A program made the translations under genes and the position numbers. Positions 1 through 7,103 of a stretch of DNA of 22,033 nucleotides are shown here, piece by piece; position 1 is the first letter of the stretch; each line of letters opens with the position of its first letter. The stretch is from Thermoplasmata archaeon (GTDB lineage: Archaea; Thermoplasmatota; Thermoplasmata; Thermoplasmatales; Thermoplasmataceae), in the NCBI GenBank assembly GCA_021826835.1, contig JAKAYH010000003.1:1-22033 (forward strand), written 5' to 3'. The notes below the pieces were generated by a model. The model saw nothing but the letters and a program-made list of their open reading frames with translations. It was not told the origin of the DNA and searched no databases.

Positions 1-757
1 GACCAAAGGACTCCAAACCGATTATTGAGGATATTCTCTCTATATCGAAATTATATTTCCTTGCCATGCTATAGAACTGATTGAGCTGATTGAGGTCGAT
101 GTCATTTTTCTGAATGAAACCGTTGACTTTCTCTGCATTCTCTATGATCTCTCTTTTCTCTTCAGTTTCTCCACGGATAGATTCCAGCTCTTTCTTGGCT
201 TCAGCGAGATTTTTCTGCAGCGTAAGGAGATCTTCGCTCTTTTCACGAAGCTTTTCCTCTGCTTTGCGTTCAGCTTCCGTTTTGTCCTCAATATTCTTGT
301 CTATCACAGCCAGTTCAGCCACTTTCTCGCTCTTCTCTTTCTGCATCTCGTCTATCTTCTGCTGCAGTTCTGAGGGTTTTATTCCGTTGCCTATTAGATT
401 TAGAATAGTCCAGGCCACCTCGCTGACAACCTCCGGAGCATTGACACTCTTCAGAGATTTTCCGATTTCTATCAGCGTGTCCATTTTAACCCCAGTGGAT
501 TTGATAATTGACGCAATGACTGCAGCACCCTTTATGTCAGCGAGCTCAAGGCCGTTTTCACGCTTGAACTTTGCAATTTCCATGAGTTCGTCTATATAAG
601 GAAGAGTCTCCTTGTACATCCCTATGTCACCATTCTTGAATTCCTGTATCCATCGCTGAACAGTGCTCTTCGGTACGCCAGTGGATTTCTCTATCTCCGA
701 ATAACTATCATTCTTGAGATACGAAGTAAAAACCTTTTTGAACTGATTCAGATTCAT
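1..757 (-). CDS. HTH and coiled-coil protein, partial (C-terminus outside window)
   Basis: An open frame runs from an ATG at 757 off the left edge, giving 252 residues with no stop. Residues about 8-40 look like a small helix-turn-helix (SYSEIEKSTGVPKSTVQRWI, resembling Homeodomain-like/transposase-type HTHs). Residues 45-130 are mixed helical. Residues about 130-212 are a strong coiled coil rich in E, K, A and L. A short region with a MARKYNFDIE segment follows before the edge. The plus strand opposite carries a Ser/Phe-rich open frame (114-599), which I take as the antisense shadow of the coiled coil. The role is not recognised. HTH plus coiled coil suggests a DNA-binding, oligomerising protein such as a regulator or a partition/segregation-type factor. 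It sits outside the glycan genes and has no visible functional link to them. Confidence 0.8.
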   Translation of the reverse strand, partial: MNLNQFKKVFTSYLKNDSYSEIEKSTGVPKSTVQRWIQEFKNGDIGMYKETLPYIDELMEIAKFKRENGLELADIKGAAVIASIIKSTGVKMDTLIEIGKSLKSVNAPEVVSEVAWTILNLIGNGIKPSELQQKIDEMQKEKSEKVAELAVIDKNIEDKTEAERKAEEKLREKSEDLLTLQKNLAEAKKELESIRGETEEKREIIENAEKVNGFIQKNDIDLNQLNQFYSMARKYNFDIERISSIIGLESFG

Positions 758-1169
758 ATTTATCTAACAGCAATTATGTATGTCCCTTATTTTATGTTTT
801 CCATAAACGAACCCATAATTCTTACATTCAACCCAAGAAACTCAAAAATCCTTTCTGTACATTCCATTTTCTTCCCAGTTTTCAAATGAACTTTCGAGGA
901 TATGCAAGTTCATATAGGATACATGGTCTCATATACGGGGGGTCATGGATATGAGATTTTAAAATGTACAAATGGGTCGCTCATGGGTCGATGGGGGGTC
1001 AATGGTACGATCGATGGTACGGGATTGGGTCGGGTCATGGGTCGATCAAAATGGAAAATGGGTCGATGCATTATTTTGAAAATTTACATGATCGCTGAAT
1101 GAAACAAACGGTTCGATGGGAGAAAGTAAAAGTTTTCAATTTCAGAGGGGAGAAGATTCATGACTTCAA
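758..1169. other. Gene-free stretch upstream of the HTH gene and downstream of gmd
   Basis: These 412 bp contain no convincing gene. A 66-codon plus-strand frame (902-1102) is largely a translation of the G-rich repeat patch (Gly/Met-rich) and is not believed. The left part must hold the promoter of the minus-strand HTH gene, but no single A/T box at the usual 25-28 bp from 757 stands out. The right end, just past the gmd stop, has an A/T-rich tract (about 1122-1142) that reads as T-runs on the minus strand and could end gmd transcription. Confidence 0.5.
972..1065 (+). repeat. G-rich short repeat patch (TGGGTCG x5, ATGGTACG x2)
   Basis: TGGGTCG occurs at 973-979, 984-990, 1026-1032, 1038-1044 and 1059-1065. 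Four of these five are preceded by A (ATGGGTCG), and two continue as ATGGGTCGAT. ATGGTACG occurs at 1002-1009 and 1014-1021. Spacing is irregular (11, 42, 12 and 21 nt between successive starts), so this is neither a simple tandem array nor a CRISPR. The G bias on one strand contrasts with A/T-rich surroundings. It could be a cluster of protein-binding sites or a degenerate slippage product. Confidence 0.7.
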
Positions 1170-2183
1170 CTACGGATATCTTTCAATGTCTTTTCTCACC
1201 ATAATATCGACGAGATCCTTGAACATCGTCGTAGGTTTCCACCCAAGTTTTTCCTTCGCCTTCGTGTAATCTGCTCTGTAGTTATCAGATTCCAAAGGCC
1301 TGAAGAATTCTCTACTGACCTTTACCAGAGTTCTACCCTCATCTGATATGCCGACCTCGTTAACGCCACTTCCTTTCCATTGTATATCCATGCCTATGGA
1401 ATGGAACGCAGCCTCAGCGAATTCCCTCACCGTGTGTGATTCACCTGTGCCCATTACGAAATCGTCAGGTAGATCCTGTTGAAGCATCATCCACATTCCT
1501 TCTACATAATCCTTAGCATATCCCCAGTCCTTTACAGCGGAGAGGTTGCCCAACACTATAGGTTCCTTTGAGCCATGATATATCTTGGCAACTGATTTTG
1601 ATATCTTCCTGGTCACAAACTCAGGTCCGCGAACCTCTGATTCGTGGTTGAATAGTATGCCGTTCGACATGAACAATTTGTATGCTTCCCTGTATGTTCT
1701 CACTGTCCATATACCAGCGAGCTTCGATACTGCATATGGACTTCTGGGAAAGAATGGTGTCATTTCATTCTGCGGGGTTTCCTTCGGCTGCCCGAACAGT
1801 TCTGACGTAGCAGCGAAATACATTCTTGTATCGGGAGATGAATCTTTCACAGCATTGCAGACATTAATGGTACCACCAATATTGGCATCGTATGTAGACA
1901 GAGCGTTTTGAAAACTGTAACCTACAAAACTCTGCGCAGCCAGATGATATAGCTCTTCTGGTTTCTCCTTCTGAAGAAGATTTGAGAGGAAGTTCCCATC
2001 TGTGATATCACCATAATGAATGATGATCTGTTTTTTAATATTCTCCGGTAGGAGATCTACAGTGCCCTGTATCATTGAGCTATTCCGACGCAAAATGCCA
2101 TGTACCTCATATCCCTTCGATAGAAGAAACTGAGAAAGAAAATACCCGTCCTGACCTGATATGCCAGTGATGATTGTCTTCAT
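1170..2183 (-). CDS. gmd: GDP-mannose 4,6-dehydratase
   Basis: A cytosolic SDR-family enzyme of 337 residues that converts GDP-D-mannose to GDP-4-dehydro-6-deoxy-D-mannose, precursor of GDP-L-fucose, GDP-D-rhamnose or GDP-perosamine. The N-terminal NADP-binding loop is G7-x-x-G10-x-x-G13 within GISGQDG, followed by the GMD-type VHGILRR at 28-33. The catalytic set matches the family spacing: T126, E128, Y150 and K154 (in ATSELFGQP and PRSPYAVSK). FNHESEVRG with FVTRKIS at about 178-196 is a GMD signature. Length is slightly below the usual 340-370. The ATG at 2183 has an A/T box centred 25.5 bp upstream, so the transcript is probably leaderless. No GDP-fucose synthase or GDP-6-deoxy-4-keto-mannose reductase gene lies nearby, so the product is finished elsewhere. 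IS remnants separate it from the main glycan block. Confidence 0.95.
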   Translation of the reverse strand: MKTIITGISGQDGYFLSQFLLSKGYEVHGILRRNSSMIQGTVDLLPENIKKQIIIHYGDITDGNFLSNLLQKEKPEELYHLAAQSFVGYSFQNALSTYDANIGGTINVCNAVKDSSPDTRMYFAATSELFGQPKETPQNEMTPFFPRSPYAVSKLAGIWTVRTYREAYKLFMSNGILFNHESEVRGPEFVTRKISKSVAKIYHGSKEPIVLGNLSAVKDWGYAKDYVEGMWMMLQQDLPDDFVMGTGESHTVREFAEAAFHSIGMDIQWKGSGVNEVGISDEGRTLVKVSREFFRPLESDNYRADYTKAKEKLGWKPTTMFKDLVDIMVRKDIERYP

Positions 2184-2462
2184 CTTTGGGTATCGAATGG
2201 AGCATATATTATAGTTTCATGGGGAATTCATAGCATCTTGGTGGATTCTGGAACATAAGTAGCCTATCCATTCACAAGCATCATATTATGAAGCATTCCC
2301 TTGCAGAATCCCGATGTCTGAATCCGATCTCTTCTCCTCTGGAATGTCAAATGCCCTGTTGATCTCTTCTCATAAGAGGAACCTGCTTCGGAGTTGTTTC
2401 TTTTGAAGTATGATCTGCTCCAGTTAAATTTACACATTTTCTGATCTGTCATATCGATCATA
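2184..2462. other. Stretch between gmd and the transposase relic
   Basis: Apart from the gmd promoter, no gene is supported. A 65-codon minus-strand frame (2264-2461) has no recognisable motif and starts right after the relic's last stop. It may be non-coding end sequence of the decayed insertion element. GATCTCTTCTC appears twice (2326-2336 and 2361-2371), probably by chance. Confidence 0.4.
2203..2214 (-). promoter_or_regulatory. TATA box of gmd
   Basis: The minus strand reads CTATAATATATG, centred 25.5 bp before the ATG at 2183. This is the archaeal TATA position for a leaderless mRNA; no Shine-Dalgarno site is present. Confidence 0.6.
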
Positions 2463-3060
2463 TTAGAGCGCCCTCCTTATTTTTTCTCCATTCCATTTCA
2501 TCTTATTTCTCTCCTCTTTCCTATTTCTTCTGTTTTTAAGCTTTTCATCATACATTGACCTGAATTTGGCATCATTGAGGCATCTCCCCATAAATACCTT
2601 TGGTACAAGATATTCAATGCAGGAGTATGGCCTTATGTTGTTGTAATCAACGAATGCTTATTCAGTGATCCTTTCAGCATCAGAGGAGTTATTTATCTCA
2701 GTTACCAAGATGTAATCAATTTTTAGTGACATGTGAAATGATTCAATGTCCTCGTCCTGCTCAGACGTTGATTTTTCAATGAATTTCTAGATGAAATCCA
2801 TGGTCTTCTCATGTTCTCAGAAGTAGGTGCTTGCGCACTGATCCCCATTGTGTGATCTCAGGTTTATCCCGTCAATCATCGCATAAGGACAATGGCCTGG
2901 ATATCTCATAACGGACTTTTGAATGCCTTTATGCGCATCCTTCCTGTTGTATGTCCTAGAGTGAAAATAGTCCGTCCACTCTTTTGTTAAACACTCCTTG
3001 ATGTTGAACAGGTATGTCACACCTCATCAATAGAGGAAATAGGTGTGAGCCCTGTTTCGC
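2463..3060 (-). pseudogene. Decayed IS3/IS481-type transposase, integrase core (rve) part
   Basis: Read on the minus strand, the conceptual protein contains the order expected in an rve integrase core: a TYLFNIKECLTKEW strand segment, an RSHNGDQCASTYF block (equivalent to the family's SDNGxQF with the second catalytic Asp, here His), then ESFHMSLKIDYI (the third catalytic Glu helix), and YNNIRPYSCIEYLVPKVF near the end. In-frame stops at 2817-2819, 2787-2789 and 2658-2660 interrupt it, and a further frameshift lies near 3020. The Asp-to-His change and the stops show it is dead. The final stop is at 2463-2465. The N-terminal half of OrfB and any OrfA are missing. Family choice (IS3 or IS481) is by motif only. 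Confidence 0.75.
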
Positions 3061-3079
3061 AGAGAATTTTAAGTCCTTC

Positions 3080-3614
3080 CTCATCTGCAGTTTGTCTATA
3101 TTTTCCCTCTTCTGCATAAGATTATGAAGAAAATCCATGCGCTTCGTGCTTCTCTTTCCGGACCTTGATAAAGATATGCATCTTGATTAAGCCTTTCACC
3201 CTGAAAGAAATACGCTTAAAGAACATCGCCCGATCCCGTATTTGAATGCGTTATTCGCCCTGTCCCTTGTCTTTATTGCGGAAGAAAATGCGGTTCTGAC
3301 CTCTTTCCTAGAGTACACTGCAGCAATGACTAGTAATACGCAGACAGCATCCTGAGGTTGTCAAGGGAGAAAAATCCACGATCCAGGATGAATTCTGTTC
3401 CTTTAAGTTCGAGATCTGCAACCATTCTCTTCAGCGTAACAACAGCCAGAGAGCTCCTACTGTTTGTTTCGAACGTCATTTGAAGAAAACGCCTCTTCTC
3501 CATGGCAATAGAAAGATTCAGCTGCGGCGAATCTTTATGGTCATTTGCATGACCATACTCAAAGATTGAAAGTGATGAGTGTGCAGGTTGATCTGGATCC
3601 GTAACAAGGAACAA
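3080..3614 (-). pseudogene. Decayed IS4/IS1634-type DDE transposase, middle fragment
   Basis: The clean part (3330-3614) reads SIFEYGHANDHKDSPQLNLS, the block typical of IS1634-like transposases (family form YGHSRDHRPDLPQ). It is followed by ELKGTEFILDRGFFSLDNL, which holds the second catalytic Asp in the family's DRGF motif. It stops at 3330-3332. Other frames then continue the family pattern (AAVYSRKEVRTAFS, then QDAYLYQGPEREAR, then LMQKRENIDKLQMRK) down to about 3080, so several frameshifts and stops separate the pieces. Both the N-terminus and the C-terminus are missing. It abuts the integrase-core relic without a clear border, suggesting successive insertions and deletions. Confidence 0.7.
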
Positions 3615-3633
3615 TTTCAGACTGCATTAACCA

Positions 3634-3662
3634 TGAATTTGCTGTAATTCCCTTGAAAGGCC
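3634..3662 (+). repeat. Solitary IS256-like terminal repeat, facing right
   Basis: TGAATTTGCTGTAA here matches 13 of 14 bases of TGAATCTGCTGTAA on the minus strand at 15259-15246, the outer end of the transposase relic. Similarity resumes a few bases inward (TTGAAAGG and CC against TTGAAAAGG and CC). It also resembles the other end of that relic (14663 onwards). No IS256 body follows it: the glycosyltransferase promoter and gene begin immediately. It is probably an orphan end left after deletion, or the outer end of a larger segment. Confidence 0.55.
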
Positions 3663-3672
3663 AATCAAAATG

Positions 3673-3684
3673 AAAAATTAATAT
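3673..3684 (+). promoter_or_regulatory. Candidate TATA box of the GT2 gene
   Basis: AAAAATTAATAT is centred about 28 bp before the ATG at 3707, which fits leaderless transcription from that codon. The earlier ATG at 3683 lies inside this box, which argues against it as the start. Confidence 0.45.
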
Positions 3685-3706
3685 GTTGATAGAAATTGGC
3701 CATATT

Positions 3707-4678
3707 ATGGTAACGATTCCAGCGGGTTCATTTCATCTGCCTAAGATCAGTATAGTCATTGCTAGCTATAATTCGGAATCGCGATCATATCTTCGGAGAT
3801 GCCTTGAATCTATTAAAAACCAAGAATATAACGGTGAAGTAGAGACTATTGTTGTAGATGGTGGTTCCACTGATGAATCAGTTGCTGTATCACTTTCATA
3901 CGGCGCAAGGGTCATACACAATCTAAATGTCACTGAGTTGGGTTTCGCTGGTGGAAAAAACTTAGGGATTAATCACTCCACTGGTGAGTTCATTGCAATA
4001 GTTGATGCTGACAACATTCTGATGAGTTCTCATTATTTGACAAAAATGATCCAGCCCTTTCTCGAGGACAATGGAATAAGCATGACCTTACCAATGCCCT
4101 ATATTCCTCTCATATCTGGTGAATGTACTGACTTATGTCGTTATTTCTGCTTTATGGAAAAAGCATTATGGGAATCCATAATGAATTCAGGCTCACCGAG
4201 AGGCTCGTGGGTAAAAGTTCTTCCTTCTGAAATTGTTGTCTCCAATGGAGCAATTATTCGGCGATCTATTCTTAAGAAAATAGGAGGCTGGGATTACGAC
4301 ACTGAAGTCGGTTTCAGATTGATAGAAAATGGATTTGGTTCCTTTGGAATAGTCAACTCCGCAGAGCGATTCCATATAGAAATGCTAAGTTTTGGAGATG
4401 TCTGGAGAAAGTACAAGAGGAGAATATTGAACCAGGTTGAAGAGAAAAAACAAAAAAAAGTTTCTCAGAGTAAAATTGACGAAGGAATTAGAAATCCTCT
4501 TCTTTTTTTAAAAAAAGTATTATTGCTGCCTTTTAAAAATATACCTCAAGAGAATAAAAAGTATTACACAATTACACTAACCCTTTTTTTTATAAAGTTA
4601 TTCCTTGGGCTTTATTATATTGTTGTCTCTCATAAGTTAATATCAAACAGTGCAAGAATAATAGTTCAAAAGGAATAA
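3707..4678 (+). CDS. Family 2 glycosyltransferase with C-terminal membrane anchor
   Basis: A GT-A fold inverting transferase of 323 residues from the ATG at 3707; an alternative ATG at 3683 adds eight residues. The protein opens straight into the nucleotide-binding strand PKISIVIASYNSE. VVDGGSTDES and a DADN metal-binding motif (about residues 100-103) follow. EVG within YDTEVGFRL lies in the acceptor/catalytic region. The C-terminal third is Lys-rich and ends in one hydrophobic helix (TLFFIKLFLGLYYIVV), so the enzyme probably sits on the inner face of the membrane. Long A and T runs make the gene more A/T-rich than the sugar-nucleotide genes, consistent with a different history. It begins 45 bp after an IS256-like end. 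Donor and acceptor cannot be told from sequence. It converges with the next gene with a 2-bp gap. Confidence 0.9.
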   Translation: MVTIPAGSFHLPKISIVIASYNSESRSYLRRCLESIKNQEYNGEVETIVVDGGSTDESVAVSLSYGARVIHNLNVTELGFAGGKNLGINHSTGEFIAIVDADNILMSSHYLTKMIQPFLEDNGISMTLPMPYIPLISGECTDLCRYFCFMEKALWESIMNSGSPRGSWVKVLPSEIVVSNGAIIRRSILKKIGGWDYDTEVGFRLIENGFGSFGIVNSAERFHIEMLSFGDVWRKYKRRILNQVEEKKQKKVSQSKIDEGIRNPLLFLKKVLLLPFKNIPQENKKYYTITLTLFFIKLFLGLYYIVVSHKLISNSARIIVQKE

Positions 4679-4680
4679 TT

Positions 4681-5739
4681 TTATATTCTTCTGTGTTGTC
4701 TAATGTTTTTTATGACAAAATCACAAAATGTATGAATGGAATAGCGTTCACAATATTTCTTGTCATTCTCGATGAGGTGATCCGTAAAATTGGAAGAATT
4801 CAGTATCATACTTATGGCAGTTGCGAAGGCATCTGGAGTTCTATCAACTAGTACCATCCCAGCACCATTTTTTTGACTTTCCAAAAATATATCCAAATTT
4901 GTAGCAACTACTGGTATTCCAAGGGTAACAAAGAATATGGCAGAATAACTTGCATTATATCCAGATATGTATGGCAATATGGCAACAGTTCTATATTCTT
5001 TCACAAGTTCTATTAATCTGGCACTATCCATATATCCAGACATCGTTATTCCAGAGTTTTTCATTAAAGTTACTAATTCTTCCTTGAATTTGGGTCCATT
5101 CTTAGTCGATAGAATATTATTGGGGAAATTACCAACAATTATTGTTTTAATATTGTTTAATTCAGTTCTGATCTCCGGCAAAATTTCCAGACCTTTATAT
5201 GGGGCAATATAACCCATATTTAACAAAAGAGGCTCTTTATCCTGTTTGTAACACTCTAGAATTGTTTCATTTTCAGCAGGGAATGGAAAATAATTTACAT
5301 TAATGATACCATACTTTTTCTTCAATATGTTGTGAAAAGTTTTTGAAAATACAAAAATGTTGTAGTTTTTGAGCATTCTAGTCGCGATAGCTCCACCTAC
5401 TGGTAGGAGTCTTGAATTAGAATATCCAGAGTGTTCAAGATCAGACGTGTCTATTGAATCGTGCAATATTAAGGACGGCCGTGGATGCATTATGGAGTAC
5501 AGCTTCAACATCAAAAAATTGAAAAAATTCCTATAAATTGATTTACCGAACGATGTAAACCCCAGATTGAAAATGACTTCTTGATTACGTTGCATTAATG
5601 TCTTCCATAAACTAGTGAAACCTCTCCATGAAGGGGTAATTTCCAGATACTCTATTCTTAGTTTTTCTTCGAGCTCACATTTAAGCTTCCATCCAAAATC
5701 TCCGATTCCGCTTCCACGAAAACTATTTACCAAAACCAT
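4681..5739 (-). CDS. GT4-like glycosyltransferase (GT-B fold)
   Basis: A GT-B type transferase of about 352 residues. I prefer the ATG at 5739 (protein starting MVLVNSFRGSGIGDFG, directly into the first beta strand) over the ATG at 5763, which adds eight residues and lies within a few bases of the likely TATA box. The C-terminal donor domain shows NMGYIAPYKGLEILPEI, IKTIIVGNFPNN, a GYMDSARLIELV segment and ILPYISGYNASYSAIFF-VTLGIPVVATN. The canonical E-x7-E motif of retaining GT4 enzymes is not evident: Ser and Phe occupy the region. It may be a divergent member or use a different acidic residue. It is divergently transcribed from the next glycosyltransferase and convergent with the GT2 gene. 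The substrate is unknown. Confidence 0.87.
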   Translation of the reverse strand: MVLVNSFRGSGIGDFGWKLKCELEEKLRIEYLEITPSWRGFTSLWKTLMQRNQEVIFNLGFTSFGKSIYRNFFNFLMLKLYSIMHPRPSLILHDSIDTSDLEHSGYSNSRLLPVGGAIATRMLKNYNIFVFSKTFHNILKKKYGIINVNYFPFPAENETILECYKQDKEPLLLNMGYIAPYKGLEILPEIRTELNNIKTIIVGNFPNNILSTKNGPKFKEELVTLMKNSGITMSGYMDSARLIELVKEYRTVAILPYISGYNASYSAIFFVTLGIPVVATNLDIFLESQKNGAGMVLVDRTPDAFATAISMILNSSNFTDHLIENDKKYCERYSIHTFCDFVIKNIRQHRRI

Positions 5740-5763
5740 TTGTTCCTTAAATTTACTGGTCAT

Positions 5764-5772
5764 AGTATATCA
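5764..5772 (-). promoter_or_regulatory. Candidate TATA box of the GT4-like gene at 4681-5739
   Basis: The minus strand reads TGATATACT, centred about 28 bp before the ATG at 5739, fitting a leaderless mRNA from that codon. The rest of the 180-bp divergent spacer (to 5943) holds the opposite promoter and no gene. Confidence 0.45.
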
Positions 5773-5915
5773 CACAACACCTACCTGTACCCACGAATAA
5801 TGTGACCTTCATAAAATTGATGAAACCACATATGCTGACAAAACCATAAACTTGTAACCCATCATAAAAGTTTCCCTAAGACGGGGTGTGATAGTATGTC
5901 TAAGAGCTAAAAATC

Positions 5916-5921
5916 TTTATA
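5916..5921 (+). promoter_or_regulatory. TATA box of the GT4 gene at 5944
   Basis: TTTATA is centred 25.5 bp before the GTG at 5944, which supports a leaderless transcript that begins on the GTG start codon. Confidence 0.55.
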
Positions 5922-5943
5922 CCTTCAAAGCTTAAACGTTTCT

Positions 5944-7017
5944 GTGCGGATAGGTATACTTTCCTTTAACATCGCGGATGGAAGTGGCCAAAGCAGATTT
6001 GCAATAAATTTGTCGAGAGGGCTAATAAAGGAGGGAAAAAACGTGAGTATTTTTGCTTATTCGTGCAGTGAAGAGTATGCCGAGAAACTGCAAAGCATGG
6101 AATTAACAGTTTTTTCATACAAGACTAAAATAAGCAAAATTGATCTGTACAGAGCAATTTTCGATAGCAGTAAAGTTTTTTCAGAAATGTTAAAAATTAT
6201 AAGAAACACTGAACCATGTGACTATTACCTTGTATTAAGCGATGAACTTATAGGTATTCTGAGTTACAAAGAAAAAGGGGAATGGGCATACTTGTCACAA
6301 GGAGACTTTACACTATTATTTTTGAACCAGAGTTTCTTAGATAACTATTTCCCATATACCTACTTTCTAAAGTGTCGTTTCGTTTCACAGTTGATGAGAC
6401 ACCAAAGAAAGATTCTTAATTATAAATATTTATTTGCGAACAGCAAGTTCACTCAGACCGTGATGTCATTTGTTCTGAATACCAATTTTACTGACTTTAT
6501 ATATCCGCCCGTAGACACTGAATACTTTAGACGAAGTTTCAAATCCAACTACGGTAAAGAAGAAAGTTATGCGCTTGTTATGCTTAGAAACAACGCTGAA
6601 CCGATGGTTGGAACAATACAACAGATAGCTAAAAAGATTCCTGTAAAAATAGTGGGAGAGGCTAAAATCAATGGAGCTATAACTCTTGGGAGAATCTCCG
6701 ACGAAGATCTAGTTAATGCATATTCTAATGCCTTAGTAACAATAGGTCCATCTAAGCAAGAATTTTTCGGGTACGCAACAGCTGAATCGCTTTCCTGTGG
6801 AACTCCCGTGATAGCGTTCAAACGGGGAGCGTCTGTAGAAATGATAGAACACAACCAAAATGGTTGGCTTGTCGATACCCAGGAAGAATTATTAAGCAAA
6901 CTGGTTGAAATATTCGAGCATGGATACGATATAAGTATGAGAGAAGCGGCAAGAAGAAGTGCAGAGAAATTTTCTATTTCCGCATCATCGAATAAATTCA
7001 TCAATTTATTGCAATGA
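5944..7017 (+). CDS. GT4 family glycosyltransferase
   Basis: A GT-B retaining glycosyltransferase of 357 residues, starting at GTG. Residues 1-20 (MRIGILSFNIADGSGQSRFA) form the first strand and glycine loop of the acceptor domain. The donor domain carries the E-x7-E pair E273 and E281 in EFFGYATAESLSCGTPVIAF, followed by GASVEMIEHNQNGWLV, which contacts the nucleotide sugar in this family. No signal peptide or membrane segment is seen, so it should act on the cytosolic face. It is the only plus-strand gene between two minus-strand transferases and converges on the large membrane protein with an 86-bp gap. Low G+C resembles the GT2 gene to its left. The donor sugar is unknown; UDP-glucose, UDP-xylose and dTDP-rhamnose are all made by neighbours. 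Confidence 0.92.
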   Translation: MRIGILSFNIADGSGQSRFAINLSRGLIKEGKNVSIFAYSCSEEYAEKLQSMELTVFSYKTKISKIDLYRAIFDSSKVFSEMLKIIRNTEPCDYYLVLSDELIGILSYKEKGEWAYLSQGDFTLLFLNQSFLDNYFPYTYFLKCRFVSQLMRHQRKILNYKYLFANSKFTQTVMSFVLNTNFTDFIYPPVDTEYFRRSFKSNYGKEESYALVMLRNNAEPMVGTIQQIAKKIPVKIVGEAKINGAITLGRISDEDLVNAYSNALVTIGPSKQEFFGYATAESLSCGTPVIAFKRGASVEMIEHNQNGWLVDTQEELLSKLVEIFEHGYDISMREAARRSAEKFSISASSNKFINLLQ

Positions 7018-7103
7018 TTTAAAATATGCAATCTCCCGATTTGCTTAGAATGTTATAATTTACTTGAGTTTATCAATGTCTTTTGAAGTTGCTATCAGCG
7101 ATT

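Noticed and set aside
114..599. 161-codon plus-strand open frame
   Set aside because: Ser/Phe/Leu-rich translation opposite the coiled-coil part of the minus-strand gene; typical antisense shadow of Glu/Lys-rich codons.
972..1065. Possible CRISPR or tandem repeat array
   Set aside because: Repeat units are only 7-8 bp and irregularly spaced, with no spacers of constant length and no cas genes.
902..1102. 66-codon plus-strand frame over the repeat patch
   Set aside because: Composition reflects the TGGGTCG/ATGGTACG repeats; no motif, promoter or ribosome-binding site supports it.
2264..2461. 65-codon minus-strand frame after the integrase relic
   Set aside because: No recognisable domain, no promoter, and it lies in likely element-end sequence.
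4678..4681. Two-bp convergent junction as a possible gene-fusion or misassembly sign
   Set aside because: Both genes have complete C-termini in their own frames; tight convergent ends are common in compact archaeal genomes.
5761..5898. GTGTGATA...TATG in inverted orientation at both ends of the divergent spacer (minus 5775-5761, plus 5886-5898)
   Set aside because: The two copies differ by an internal 2-bp indel and sit at different distances from their starts; too weak to call an operator.
6567..7031. 154-codon minus-strand frame
   Set aside because: Lies entirely opposite the GT4 gene, whose E-x7-E motif and frame are convincing.
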